NCBI RefSeq assembly: GCF_018777395.1
Contig: NZ_JAFJYC010000004.1
Span: forward strand, 1 to 64,000
DNA length: 64,000 bases
Origin: Candidatus Sodalis endolongispinus
GTDB taxonomy: Bacteria > Pseudomonadota > Gammaproteobacteria > Enterobacterales > Enterobacteriaceae
Direction of reading: 5' to 3'
Below are positions 52,806-63,928 of the stretch, in pieces. Positions within the stretch are counted from its first letter, which is position 1. Each line of letters starts with the position of its first letter. Position numbers and translations under genes: made by a program. The notes beneath the pieces are model-generated. The model was not told the origin of the DNA. It saw only the letters and a program-made list of their open reading frames with translations, and searched no databases.

Positions 52806-54101
52806 CGCAAAGGCCCGCCGCGTTCGTCAAGCATCTGGCGCAGCCGGCGGAAGACGCTGGTGGACTGACGAAGACCATCGTGCTCAAATTCATTGGTAAC
52901 CCAGACCTGTAAATTACCCACCCGCGCGGCGGTAGCCAGGGACAGGTCGGCGTCGACATACATGTCGTCGTGATAAATCACCGCCGCGACCGGCACCTCA
53001 TTATTCGCCAACCGGGTGAGGTCATACAGCGGCGGGTAATCCTGCCGGGTGGCCAACTGCGCCGCCGCGGCGCGAAACGGGCGCAGTGAGCTGATCTCGT
53101 CAAACATCCATGGGTAGATCATCTCGCCGGTGAACAACAGCGGCCGGGCATCGGGCTGGAAAGCGGGAAACGTCTGGTGTACCCGTTCCGCCGCCCAGTT
53201 GCAGGCCTGCCCGGGCTGGCCATAAATGACCTCCTGCAGCACGGCATAGAGGGGATTGGCGTCATAGCCGGTCTCCGCCATGATGGCCATCAGAAAATGA
53301 TCCGACAGCCGGGTTTCGGCGCTGTCGCTGAATGCCTCTTCTATCAGGCCATGCACCTGATCGAAACCGGGTCCCATCCCGAACGCCATCCCCAGGGTTT
53401 GCAGGCGGCGCACGCTGAGGCGATAGCCATCCGGCAGCCGCACGTCGCGGGCGTCGATGACATCCGCCAGGCGGGCAATACGCGCCGCGTCGGCGAGATA
53501 ACGGCGGAAATAGCGCGCGTTTTTCTCCGCCACCCGGGGGGTAGGTGCGGCGATAAACCTCATCGGCATCTATATCGAGGCCCGGCAGCCCGCCGGTGAC
53601 GTAGCAGGCGGCGAGGCCTTCGGGCGCCAAAGATAAATAACTCAGAGTCAAAAAGCCGCCGTAACTTTGGCCTAACGTCTCCCAACGATCGCCGCCGAAC
53701 AGCCGCGTACGCAGGAATTCACAATCGCGCACGATGCTGTCGGCGCGAAAGTGCCATAAATACGCCGCGCCCGCATGGGGGGCTATCGCCGCCAGCGTGG
53801 CACTTTCGACCCGGCTGCTGCGGCCGGTGCCCCGCTGATCTAGCAAGATAACCCGGTGGGTCTTCAGCGCCTCGGCAAGCCATACTGGCCCACCGCCCTG
53901 CGGACGCGGCCCTTTGCCGCCTGGGCCGCCCTGAAGAAACGCGAGCTTTGGTAAGGATTGGTGGCGCTTGCGCGGGTCGACGACTTCGCGCACAAACAGA
54001 TCCAGCGTGCGACCGTCATCCGGCCGCGACCAATTCAGTGGCACCTTGATCAGGTGTTCCTTGATAAACATGCCGGGCAAAGTATATTCACAGATGTTCA
54101 A
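52802..54101 (-). pseudogene. Proline iminopeptidase-like hydrolase, one extra base
   Basis: An S33-family alpha/beta hydrolase resembling proline iminopeptidase. The likely start is TTG 54101 (GGAG seven bases upstream), reading NICEYTLPGMFIKEHLIKVP. Motifs include LAFLQGGPGGKGPR (oxyanion hole), ILLDQRGTGRS and nucleophile elbow LGQSYGGFLTLSYL. The frame breaks at a six-base G run (53536-53541 on the plus strand). The next frame carries AEKNARYFRRYLADAARI on to the catalytic Asp/His part (YHDDMYVDADLS, NEFEHDGLR). The span is 1300 bases, 433 codons plus one. Without the extra base the protein is 432 residues, normal for the family. Confidence 0.87.
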
Positions 54102-54196
54102 CGCAAGCTCCAGGGCTGATGGCGAAGCCGGCGCGGCCGCAAGGGGCGCCGGGCAGAGGGCAACAGTGTAAAGCAACCGGCCGGTGGGGGGAATGT

Positions 54197-54470
54197 GCTA
54201 TCGCTGCCCGCAGGCAGCGCCCGATAGGGCGGCCGAGTACTTTGGGACGTGGCGCGGACACACTGACCGCCTCCGTTAAGGGGAAAAGGATATCGCTGCC
54301 CGCAGGTAGCGCCCGATAGGGCGGCCGAGTACTTTGGGACGTGGCGCGGACACACTGACCGCGCCCGTTAAGGGGAAAAGGCTATCGCTGCCCGCAGGCA
54401 GCGTCCAATAGGGCGGTTGAGTACTTTCGGACGCGGAGCACACACTGACCGCCTCCGGCTTGGGGGCCGC
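54197..54470. repeat. 92-bp tandem repeat, three copies
   Basis: Copies begin at about 54197, 54289 and 54381. The first two are almost identical and the third is more diverged. Each contains a small hairpin (CGCTGCC CGCA GGCAGCG) and then GAGTACTTTGGGACGTGGCG. The surrounding 54102-54527 spacer holds no gene that I recognise. Confidence 0.9.
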
Positions 54471-54527
54471 TAGGTGGCCTGGAACAGTGGTGGTGCGAGG
54501 CGGGCTGATAGGGGTGTAGGGCAGCGG

Positions 54528-55750
54528 TTAGCGCTGCAATAGCGCTCGCCGTGGCCGTTCGGGGCGAAACCCCAGGCCGATAATCCTGCCGGCCAGATGC
54601 GGCAACCAGGGACGCTGGCGCAGCCAGCGTTCCAACGCCGACGGTTTACGCGCCTGGCGAGGCGAACGATGCTCCTTGCCGGTCATCATAATTTGCAGCC
54701 TTTGGGTGGCCCGGGTGGGGAACTGGCGGCGACGCTGTACGCGATTGAGCTCACGCAGGCCGACCACGCCGCGTGCCAGCGGTGTTGCCAATAGATTGGC
54801 AGCGGCGACCCCGCGTCCTGTATGGCCAGATTAACGCCGACGCCGCCAATGGGCGACATCGCATGAGCGGCATCACCGATACACAACACGCCCGGGGCGG
54901 CCCAACGCGTCAGCCGGTCGATGCGGATGTCCAGTAGCTTAACTTGCTGCCAGTCGGTAATCTGTCGCCGCAACCGTTCGATGTCGACCGGTGCCACTGC
55001 CGCCACCTGCTGTAACAGCGCCGCTAACCCCTGTTGCTGAAGTGCGGGAAAACTGCCTTTGACGATGCTGTAACCGCACTGCCAATACTCACCGCGGTCG
55101 AGCATGATGAAATTATTTTTCGGCCCGCCGTGGCCGCTGGCCCAGCGGGCGTCGCCTGCCTCCTTCGACAGTTTCATCCACACGACGTCGCGCGGGGCGC
55201 CAAAATTCTCAAACTGCAACCCGGCGGCAGTGCGTACCATCGATCGGCGGCCGTCGGTACCTATCACCAGCGGGGAGGTAATGGCTAGTGAGCCGGCGTC
55301 GTCTTCGGCATTGACGCCAATTATTCGCCCCTGGTGCTGGCGCAACGAAACGCCACGGGTCGCGCGCAGCAGCGTAAAGCCCGGTAACGTTGCCGCCTGC
55401 TCCGCCAGGAAATTAAGGAAATTCCACTGTGGCATCAACATCATATACTGGCAGCGACCGGGCAGACGGCTGAAATCGGCCATCGTGACCGTCTTACCCT
55501 GCAGCTCGCCGCGCAGCGTCGTCACTTTTTGATGCCCTAACGCCAGAAGCCCTTCTAGCAATCCCAGGTGGTGCATGATGGTCAGCGTGGAGGGATGAAT
55601 GGTGTCGCCGCGAAAATCGCGCAGAAAATCACGGTGTTTCTCCAACACCGTGACCGCGACACCTGACCGCGCCAATAAATAGCCCAGCATTAATCCGGCC
55701 GGCCCGCCGCCGACGATACAGCATGGCGTGGTAAGTGTTTTCTCGCCCAT
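54528..55750 (-). pseudogene. UbiH-like FAD-dependent monooxygenase, frameshifted
   Basis: A flavin aromatic-hydroxylase family protein. From ATG 55750 it has the N-terminal FAD motif CCIVGGGPAGLMLGYLLARS, then VIGTDGRRSMVR and the second FAD motif GVLCIGDAAHAMSPIGGVGV. After GVNLAIQDA the frame is lost at a four-base C run (54809-54812 plus strand). The next frame continues VAAANLLATPLARG and ends at 54528. The span is 1223 bases, two more than 407 codons, so loss of two bases or gain of one restores a family-sized protein of about 406 residues. The substrate is unknown; it need not act in ubiquinone synthesis. Confidence 0.88.
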
Positions 55751-55865
55751 GGTGAGTTTCCCTTGCCTGCGTAAATTTCAATCATAAGAAGCAGGCGTCA
55801 AGTTGCAAATAATTATCGTTTACTTCTGTTATTGGCTGCACCGATGAGGCGCCGTTGGCGCGGCG

Positions 55866-56954
55866 TCAAAAGAAACCGATATGGTGCAGATGGAAACACG
55901 GTGCCGGCGACGGGCCCGCTTCCGGCAGAAACGCCAGCAGCACCTTAGTCAGGATTTGCACATCGCAGGGCAGCGTCAGGTGCTGATAATGGCGGCGTGG
56001 CGCATCCAGCATATAGAAATGGTCAGCAAACACGATGACGTTCATCGCCTGACACGTGGGTGAGGTGACCAAACGGCCGCTGAGTTCGTGTGTCTCGCCT
56101 AACGTCAATATGCCGTTAATAAGTTCAACATCAAGCAGCGCCCGCGCCAATTGCGCCGGCGATTCTGCCGTACGACGGCGGTAATGCAGGTCACGACGCA
56201 CGATATCGCGGCTCATGGCGTGACAGGACAAGCCATCCAACAACCGCCGGCGCTTGATGCCTTGGGCAATTTCCAGCGCAGTGTCTACTGTGTTCTGACC
56301 GCTGGCCTCGCACCGTTTACCGCCGAAAAACGTATGGAAGGTTTGCGGCCAGGGCCGGTGACTGTCGGCATAACGCAGTCGATGCGTGAGATAATATTCC
56401 AGTTCGCGGCGGCTGTCATCGAGCATGTCCTGCAAGGGGTACAACGTCATTCGCGACATAATGCGCGGCGAAGCGCTGTCACTTGACGGCGAACGGACCT
56501 GTCGCACCCCGGACGGCGACAGGGTGCGCGCAGCGGGTACCGGTCGGCGTCGCACAGTCAGCGGAGCAGAAGGCGGCAGGGTGGCAACAGCATACGGCGG
56601 TAGAGACGCTGACGCCAGCGAGACGGCCTGGGGCAAAGCGACAGATGACGACGGGCATATGACTTCTGCGGCCGGACTGGCAGACGGCGGCGGTGAGGCA
56701 ACAGCATACGGCAGCGGGGTTCTGGGCGGGGGGAAGGCAGCGACGCAGGTCGGCTGGGCGGCAGGCGCGGCAGGAAGGGAAGAAATGGCCCTTACCCTTA
56801 GGGCAAGCGCAGGGCCGTCACCCGCGACACGACGTACGGAAAGCCTGCGCGGCAACGCGACCGGGACGGCCTGCGAACCGTCCTGCTGCCGCTTGAACGA
56901 CGTGTCGGCACAGCAGGCAGGTGGCATGGAAGGGGAATGGCGGCCAATTATCAT
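55866..56954 (-). CDS. Unknown protein with Pro/Ala/Ser-rich N-terminal half
   Basis: I do not recognise this 362-residue protein. It starts at ATG 56954 with a good ribosome site (GAGGAGCC) and is unbroken. Residues 1-165 are low complexity, rich in Pro, Ala, Ser and Arg, with a loose repeat (LPYAVASPPPSASP, then LPPYAVATLPPSAPL). From MSRMTLYPLQDMLDD (near residue 167) the sequence becomes ordered and mixed: YYLTHRLRYADSHRPWPQTF, DGLSCHAMSRDIVRRDL, then a hydrophobic C-terminal stretch with NVIVFADHFYMLDAPRR and LTKVLLAFLPEAG. There is no signal peptide or membrane segment. A disordered N-terminus with a compact C-terminal domain would suit a secreted effector, but nothing proves that. Confidence 0.6.
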   Translation of the reverse strand: MIIGRHSPSMPPACCADTSFKRQQDGSQAVPVALPRRLSVRRVAGDGPALALRVRAISSLPAAPAAQPTCVAAFPPPRTPLPYAVASPPPSASPAAEVICPSSSVALPQAVSLASASLPPYAVATLPPSAPLTVRRRPVPAARTLSPSGVRQVRSPSSDSASPRIMSRMTLYPLQDMLDDSRRELEYYLTHRLRYADSHRPWPQTFHTFFGGKRCEASGQNTVDTALEIAQGIKRRRLLDGLSCHAMSRDIVRRDLHYRRRTAESPAQLARALLDVELINGILTLGETHELSGRLVTSPTCQAMNVIVFADHFYMLDAPRRHYQHLTLPCDVQILTKVLLAFLPEAGPSPAPCFHLHHIGFF

Positions 56955-57280
56955 GCCTGCGGCTCCTCATGGGCTAAGCGTAAGCTAGGAATAGACGCTT
57001 AACCTGCCCCGATCAAGTCAGCAAGACATGTGCCTGGCGTTAACGACAGTAGCGGAAAATCCGCCCCCGCACCTATTGGCAGCGTGGCGTCGAAGCAAAC
57101 ACTCTGGGAAAGAGGACGCCAGCGGGAAACAGCGGGACGCTAAGGGTGCTGATGGTGGCAAGACGTAGCTCACTACCGTGAACGGTGATGACGAGGGTCG
57201 GAACGAAACGAGGCATCAGCCGTGTCGCCAGGACGATAAACCCGCAAGGTGCGGATCAGCTAAACGGCACCTGAGCCGCC
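56955..57280. other. Spacer upstream of the unknown gene
   Basis: 326 bases between the argG terminator and the start of the unknown gene; no coding frame or repeat is recognised. It should contain the promoter for the 55866-56954 gene. Confidence 0.4.
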
Positions 57281-57305
57281 GCGGTCCGTCACCATGACGG
57301 ACCGC
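57281..57305 (-). terminator. Hairpin downstream of argG
   Basis: GCGGTCCGTC (57281-57290) pairs perfectly with GACGGACCGC (57296-57305) over a 5-base loop, eleven bases after the argG stop on the minus strand. There is no T run, so termination is likely but not certain. Confidence 0.55.
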
Positions 57306-57315
57306 ACGGCCGGGA

Positions 57316-58728
<1,413 letters not shown>

Positions 58729-58879
58729 TTAAGGAAACTCTCCCCGGAATGCTACCCCTTAAGCGGCGGTGCAGGTCGGGAAATCCCGGCGGCGCGCGCC
58801 GTCTACCCCTGGTGACGGCCGGTGCGTTTGTGTCACGCCCCGGCCACTGGCGCACTGTCTGCCGCAGGCAGGTGGCGAT

Positions 58880-59287
58880 TCAGCGCTCTGACGGTATTTC
58901 GGCGCAGGGCGTGCCGGCGGCCCCCATCACAACGCATTCGTCCCCAACGGGCGCGATGTCGTTCGACGCGCCGTTGGCCGCGGCGGTCGCCGACGCAACG
59001 AGCGGTCCATGGACACGCGCATAGGCCAGTCCGTAGCGATAAAGCCGCGCGCCCAGACAAATCATGCCGTTTTCATCACGTTCCAGTAACCGACTCGCTA
59101 CCAGAACATCCACCAGCGAGTAAATGCTGGACAACGGGGCAGCAAGATCTTTCGCGACTTCATAGGTCGTGATGGGGCTCTGCCGGTTTTGTAAACAGTC
59201 GAGAATCTGCAACGTTCGGTCAATGCCGCGCACGCGGGTTCGACGCTGGCTGCCGGTTTTGCTGGGGGCTTGCACGCTTTTGTTCAT
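58880..59287 (-). pseudogene. IclR-family regulator, truncated
   Basis: The N-terminal winged-helix half of an IclR-type regulator, beginning at ATG 59287 behind CAGGAGAC. GIDRTLQILDCLQNRQSPIT, TYEVAKDLAAPLSSIYSLVD (DNA-binding helices) and ICLGARLYRYGLAY are typical. After HGPLV the sequence jumps to DECVVMGAAG, which belongs further along the effector domain, and stops at 135 residues (family about 250). So an internal deletion and loss of the C-terminal domain are likely. The missing part is not found in the 58654-58879 spacer. Confidence 0.8.
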
Positions 59288-59754
59288 TATTGTCTCCTGA
59301 GCTGCGAGGCCGGAACGCCGCCGGTCCGGCGAATAACCCGACGCGCGCTCTTGCTGACTGCGGCCCATAAACGTGCGCAGCACTCCGACCGGAAAAGGGG
59401 GCCGGGCGCGAAAGCCCGGCTCATGCTTCACTATCGGCAACGCGCGGAAAATATTTAGCCGCCGCGCGCGTTTTTGCGGGCTGTAACGAAACACCACCGT
59501 TTAGCGTTGGGCTAAGGTGGCGGAAGTCGAGGGACACCGGCGGACGACTGGATGAGCAGGAGGGCAAGACATCCGCCGGGCAGGTTGCCGGGTATGTTGT
59601 CACGCTGCGCGGTGGCGAGGAGCAGAAGGGACAAGCAAGGCAGGAAAATCGCTGGACAGCGGGGAGGCGGGTTGCCAGGCGCCTTTGCGGGGCGCATCTG
59701 TTGACGTGGCGGTGGCATAACGGGAGAAAGCCTCGTCGGCCCTTTCCGTCTATG

Positions 59755-60597
59755 TTAGGGCAACAGGCTTGCGCGGCGCCGACCGGTGATATGACGGTAG
59801 GCGACCGCCAGCACAAACAGCAGACTCTGAACCAGCACGATGCAGGGACCGGTGGCGGCGTCGAAATGAAAACTGAGCAGCGTGCCGCTGAGGCTGGCGA
59901 CGGCGGCGGTAAGCAGCGCCAGCGCCAGCATGGCGTCAAAGCGGCTGCACAGCGTCAAGGCTGTGATACCGGGGGTAATCAGCATGGCTATCACCAAAAT
60001 GACGCCGACGGCCTGCAGCGATGCCACCACGGTCAGTCCCAGCAGGCACAGCAACCCATAATGTAAAAGCGGAATGCGCAGTCCCAGCACCGTCGCCTGA
60101 CCCACATCAAAGCAGAATAGCGCCAGATCCCGCCGCTTTAGCAGCACCACCAGGGTAACTACGCCGGCAATCAACAGGGTATGCAGCAATTCGCGCGGGG
60201 AAATGCCGAGCACATTGCCGAATAAAATATGGTTGAGGTGCTGGTCGGTATCGATACGGGTGAACAGCACCAGACCGAAACCGAACATGCCGGTGTAGAG
60301 TATGCCCATCACCGTATCCTCTTTCAGCCGGCAGCGATCGCGAATATAGCCGGTACCCAGCGCACAGCCGACCCCCGCCACTAAGGCGCCTACCGCCAGA
60401 GGAAGACCGGCGGCAAAGGCCAGCACGATCCCCGGCAGTACCGCATGGGAGATGGCATCGCCCATCAGCGACCAGCCTTTGAGGACCAAAAAGCACGACA
60501 ACACCGCGCAGACCGTTCCCGTTGCCAGCGCCGCCAATAGCGCGCGCTGCATAAAAGGGTAGCTTAAGGGACTCATCAGCCAGTCGAGCCAACTCAT
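59755..60597 (-). CDS. sitD: Mn/Fe ABC transporter permease SitD
   Basis: One of two membrane subunits of the SitABCD manganese/iron importer. It is 280 residues with about eight hydrophobic segments and the ABC-3 family signature (LKGWSLMGDAISHAVLPGIV near residues 39-58; FGNVLGISPRELL near 124). It starts at ATG 60597, overlapping the sitC stop (ATGA). It appears intact. Downstream (59498-59754) lies GC-rich spacer without a recognised gene. Confidence 0.92.
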   Translation of the reverse strand: MSWLDWLMSPLSYPFMQRALLAALATGTVCAVLSCFLVLKGWSLMGDAISHAVLPGIVLAFAAGLPLAVGALVAGVGCALGTGYIRDRCRLKEDTVMGILYTGMFGFGLVLFTRIDTDQHLNHILFGNVLGISPRELLHTLLIAGVVTLVVLLKRRDLALFCFDVGQATVLGLRIPLLHYGLLCLLGLTVVASLQAVGVILVIAMLITPGITALTLCSRFDAMLALALLTAAVASLSGTLLSFHFDAATGPCIVLVQSLLFVLAVAYRHITGRRRASLLP

Positions 60598-61415
60598 CGC
60601 ACGGCCTCCGGTGGTGCCAGCCGGCGCCGGCGGGCCGCCAGCAAACCGTGGCGCGGCGCGACCACCCAGGTCAGCAAAAACAGTAGCGTTTTCAGCGTTA
60701 CAATCACGCCGCCTGTAGCGCCATCGACAAAATAGCTCAACCAGGCGCCAACGGCGCAGGTGACGGCGCCAAAGCCGACCGACAGCACAACCAGGCGTGA
60801 GAAACGGTCGGTCAGCAGCCAGGCGGTAGCGCCGGGGGTGATAACCATAGCCATCACCAGGATCGCGCCGACGGTTTGCAGCGCGGCGATGATGCTGGCG
60901 CTTAACAGCACCAAGAACACCAGTTTAAGGCGCAGCGGCGCCAGGACGAGCGAGCGTGCGTGAACCTCGTCGAAAAACACCGCCAGCAAATCCTTGCGCA
61001 GACAAAACAGCACCATACAGGTCGCGCCGCTTATCCATTGCACTTGCCGAACATCTTCGGGCGCGATAGCGAGGATATTACCGAACAGAATCGTTTGCAC
61101 ATTGACCGCGGTGGGATTCAGCGAAACCAGCAGCAGCCCGGCGGCAAAGAACGTGGAAAACACATAGCTGATAATGGCGTCTTCACGCAGGCGGGTGAGG
61201 TGGCGCGTAAGCGCCATAGTCAGCGCCGCCAGCAAACCGGTCACAAAAGCGCCGGCGGCGTAGGGCAGACCCAACGCATAGGCGGCGGCAACGCCCGGCA
61301 TCACCGAGTGGGACAAAGCGTCACCCATCAGCGACCAGCCTTTCAGTACCACAAACGCCGACAAAAACGCGCAAGAGGCCCCCACCAGCGCGCTGACCCA
61401 AATCGCGTTACGCAT
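60594..61415 (-). CDS. sitC: Mn/Fe ABC transporter permease SitC
   Basis: The partner permease of SitD. It is 273 residues (E. coli/Salmonella SitC about 285) with the ABC-3 motif LKGWSLMGDALSHSVMPGVA and FGNILAIAPEDVRQV. It begins MRNAIWVSALVGASCAFLSA at ATG 61415, 32 bases after sitB. The start may be a little short compared with relatives, which usually carry about ten more residues; the frame is unbroken. Confidence 0.92.
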   Translation of the reverse strand: MRNAIWVSALVGASCAFLSAFVVLKGWSLMGDALSHSVMPGVAAAYALGLPYAAGAFVTGLLAALTMALTRHLTRLREDAIISYVFSTFFAAGLLLVSLNPTAVNVQTILFGNILAIAPEDVRQVQWISGATCMVLFCLRKDLLAVFFDEVHARSLVLAPLRLKLVFLVLLSASIIAALQTVGAILVMAMVITPGATAWLLTDRFSRLVVLSVGFGAVTCAVGAWLSYFVDGATGGVIVTLKTLLFLLTWVVAPRHGLLAARRRRLAPPEAVR

Positions 61416-61446
61416 GTAGCCATAATGCAGTGGCTACAGCGCCCAC

Positions 61447-62230
61447 TCAAGCATCCGCCGGCGCTCCCGTCAGGACCTGCAGCGGCAGACTACCGCCAAA
61501 GGCGCGGCGCAGGTTGTCGGCGGTAAAGGTGTTTTCCACAGGGCCGGCGGCGACCACGCCGCCGTTTACCAGCACCACCCGATCGCAGTAGGTCGGCACG
61601 CTGGCAAGATTATGGGTGGAAATCAATACCAGATGCCCCTCCTCGCGCAGTTGGCGCAGCAGGGTGATGATGGTGCTTTCGGTATGGCTGTCCACGGCGG
61701 TAAAGGGTTCATCCAACAGCATTATGCGCGCCTGCTGCGCCAGCGCCCGCACCAGGAAGACCCGTTTTCGCTGGCCGCCGGACAGCTCACCTATCTGCCG
61801 CCGGCGCAGCGCGGTCAGGTTCACGCGGGACAGCGCCCGATCCACTTCCTGGTTGTCTTGGCGCGACGGGCGACGCAGCCACGACATGTTGCCGTAGCGG
61901 CCCATCATCACTACATCCTCCACCAGAACCGGGAAATGCCAGTCGACGTCCTCGCTTTGCGGGACATAGGCCACCTGATTTTGCCGCAGGGCGACCGCCA
62001 CCGGCAGCCCGTTGAGGCGGACGAGGCCGGCGCTGGGGCGTACCATTCCCATGATACTTTTGAACAGCGTGGACTTGCCGCTGCCGTTAAAGCCGAGCAG
62101 CCCGCACAGAGTGCCGCCCTCAAGCGTGAAGCCGGCGTCGCGCAGGGCGGGTGTGCCCATTGTGATAAGTGACCGTCAGACCGCTCACTTCCAGGTGGGT
62201 GCGCGCATGCGCCGCCGCGGGGGCGCTCAT
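61447..62230 (-). pseudogene. sitB: Mn/Fe ABC transporter ATPase SitB, one extra base
   Basis: The ATPase of SitABCD. The natural start is ATG 62230, overlapping the sitA stop, reading [20 protein letters not shown] then YHNGHT. The frame then slips at CACACCCGCC (near 62150), and the remaining family sequence ([12 protein letters not shown], Walker [17 protein letters not shown], signature [25 protein letters not shown]) is one base out. The span is 784 bases, 261 codons plus one. Removing one C gives 260 residues (SitB about 275). An internal ATG at 62160 could restart translation with the ATPase core intact, missing only the first strand, so partial function is possible. Confidence 0.87.
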
Positions 62231-63157
62231 TGGCCAAACCCGCTGGCGATGGTATCCACGGTGGTGCGCAGCAAGTCAAGATAGGTGGGCACCGGCCCGT
62301 CGGCGGTGGACAAGCTGTCCACATACAGCACACCGCCGTAGCGGGCGCCGGATTCCTGGCTGACCTGGCGCGCCGGTTTATCGGAAATGGTACTTTCACT
62401 AAACACCACCGGAATACGATAGCGCCGGACTTTATCAATGACCTTTTTCACCTGTTGCGGCCGTGCCTTGCTCGTCGGCGTTAATCGGCCAGAGATAGAC
62501 CTCGCGCAGTCGGTAGTCCCGCGCCAGATAACTGAATGCGCCTTCGCTGGTGACCAGCCAGCGCTGTTCGTCGGGGATTTTCGCCAGCCGGGCGCGCAAC
62601 GGGGCATCGAGCGCCTTGATTTCGTCGGCATAGCGTTTAGCGTTGCGATTGTAAATCGCCGCATGGGCGGGATCGTGTTTCACCAGCGCCCGACGGATAT
62701 TCTCGACGTAAAGGAGCGCGTTTGTGGGCGACATCCAGGCGTGGGGATTGACGCGATCGTTGGCGCCGCCGTCGCGGATCGGCATGGGTTCGATACCGTC
62801 GGTGACGACCGCCGACGGCACGTCGTGTAATTGGTCGAAGAAGCGGCGAAACCAGCGTTCAAGGTTCATGCTGTTCCACAGGATAAGGTCCGCCTTTTGC
62901 GTCTTGACGATATCCCGCGGCGTGGGCTGATAATCATGGACTTCCGCGCCGGGCCGGGTGATGGAATGCACCTCTGCCGCGTCCCCTGCCACCTGCCGCG
63001 CCATGTCCTGAATCACGGTAAAGGTGGTAATCACCTGAAAGGGTTTTTCCGCCCGCGCGCTGCCGGTGAATAGCGCGACCAGCATTCCCGCCAGCATCAA
63101 GCGCAGCGTAAAAGGCGAGCGGGTGAAAACATGGCGAGGAGAAGATGTCGTAGTCAT
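62227..63157 (-). pseudogene. sitA: Mn/Fe periplasmic binding protein SitA, one extra base
   Basis: The periplasmic metal-binding protein of SitABCD (cluster A-I). From ATG 63157 it has a signal peptide cut after GSARA (near residue 37), then EKPFQVITTFTVIQDMARQV, VHDYQPTPRDI (metal His), NPHAWMSPTNAL (metal His) and WLVTSEGAFSYLARDY (metal Glu). At GGCACGGCCG (near 62460) one extra G throws the frame. The next frame continues PQQVKKVIDKVRRYRIPVVF, FSESTISDKPARQV and a natural stop at 62227. The span is 931 bases, 310 codons plus one. Repaired length is 309 residues (relatives about 304). As read, the second lobe is lost. Confidence 0.88.
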
Positions 63158-63312
63158 GGCAATTTCCCGGGTGGCGGTTAACGTCTGAAAATGCGGCAAT
63201 CATGTTAGTAACGGGCAGCGGGTCTGCAGGCAGAGGCGCCCGTGCTGCTGGCCTAAACGCATCAAGCGGCGAGCTGTTGTCGGCGCCTCGCCGGTGCTGG
63301 CTTAATCTACAG

Positions 63313-63330
63313 ATATAGCATAGGCTATAT
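63313..63330. promoter_or_regulatory. MntR operator between sitA and mntR
   Basis: ATATAGC-ATAG-GCTATAT is a near-perfect inverted repeat closely resembling the enterobacterial MntR box (AACATAGC-AAAG-GCTATGTT type, from memory). On the minus strand a TATAAT (about 63328-63333) overlaps it, a likely -10 of the sitA promoter, so Mn-loaded MntR would block sitABCD. Confidence 0.8.
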
Positions 63331-63460
63331 TATATAGCAAAAGAAATTAATTCAAAATTTTGTACTCGACCGCTCTTCGTTTACACTGTTTAGCCATAAT
63401 GTGCCTGTCCCGCCTGCGCGGGACCGTTGGCCATGGGCCATGACATAACGAGGAACAGGC

Positions 63461-63928
63461 ATGACCCAGGATTATTCATCCGCGCTGTCCAGCGATCTCA
63501 CGCCGTTGGTGGACGTGAAAGAGCATGTACAGGGATTTTTGCAGGTGCGTGAAGCGCATCGGCGGGAGCTGATAGATGACTATGTCGAGCTGATAGCCGA
63601 TCTTATCCGCGACTGCGGCGAAGCGCGCCAGGTTGATCTGGCGGCGCGGCTGGGCGTGTCACAACCGACGGTGGCCAAGATGCTTAAACGGCTGGTGGCG
63701 GCGGGACTGGTGGAACAACAGCCCTATCGCGGCATTTTTCTCACCGCCGAAGGAGAAGCGCTGGCCCACGAAAGCCGCATACGCCACCAAATTGTGGAAT
63801 CGTTCCTGTTGGCACTGGGCGTCAGCCCCGAAACGGCACGCCGCGACGCGGAAGGTATTGAGCATCACGTCAGTGACGAAACGTTACAAATTTTCCGCCG
63901 CTTCGCCGATAATCCTGAAAATCGTTAA
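63461..63928 (+). CDS. mntR: Manganese-responsive regulator MntR
   Basis: A DtxR-family Mn2+-dependent repressor of Mn import. It is 155 residues, like E. coli MntR. The winged-helix part has [20 protein letters not shown] (near residues 57-76) and the wing [15 protein letters not shown]. The dimerisation domain has [13 protein letters not shown] and the metal-ligand segment [18 protein letters not shown] ribosome site (ACGAGGAACAGGC) precedes ATG 63461. It is divergent from sitABCD, which shares the MntR box at 63313-63330. After its stop only 72 bases remain in the window. Confidence 0.94.
   Translation: MTQDYSSALSSDLTPLVDVKEHVQGFLQVREAHRRELIDDYVELIADLIRDCGEARQVDLAARLGVSQPTVAKMLKRLVAAGLVEQQPYRGIFLTAEGEALAHESRIRHQIVESFLLALGVSPETARRDAEGIEHHVSDETLQIFRRFADNPENR

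Noticed and set aside
56425..56988. 187-codon plus-strand frame opposite the unknown gene
   Set aside because: Low-complexity mirror of the Pro/Ala-rich half of the minus-strand gene, which has the better ribosome site and extends into ordered sequence.
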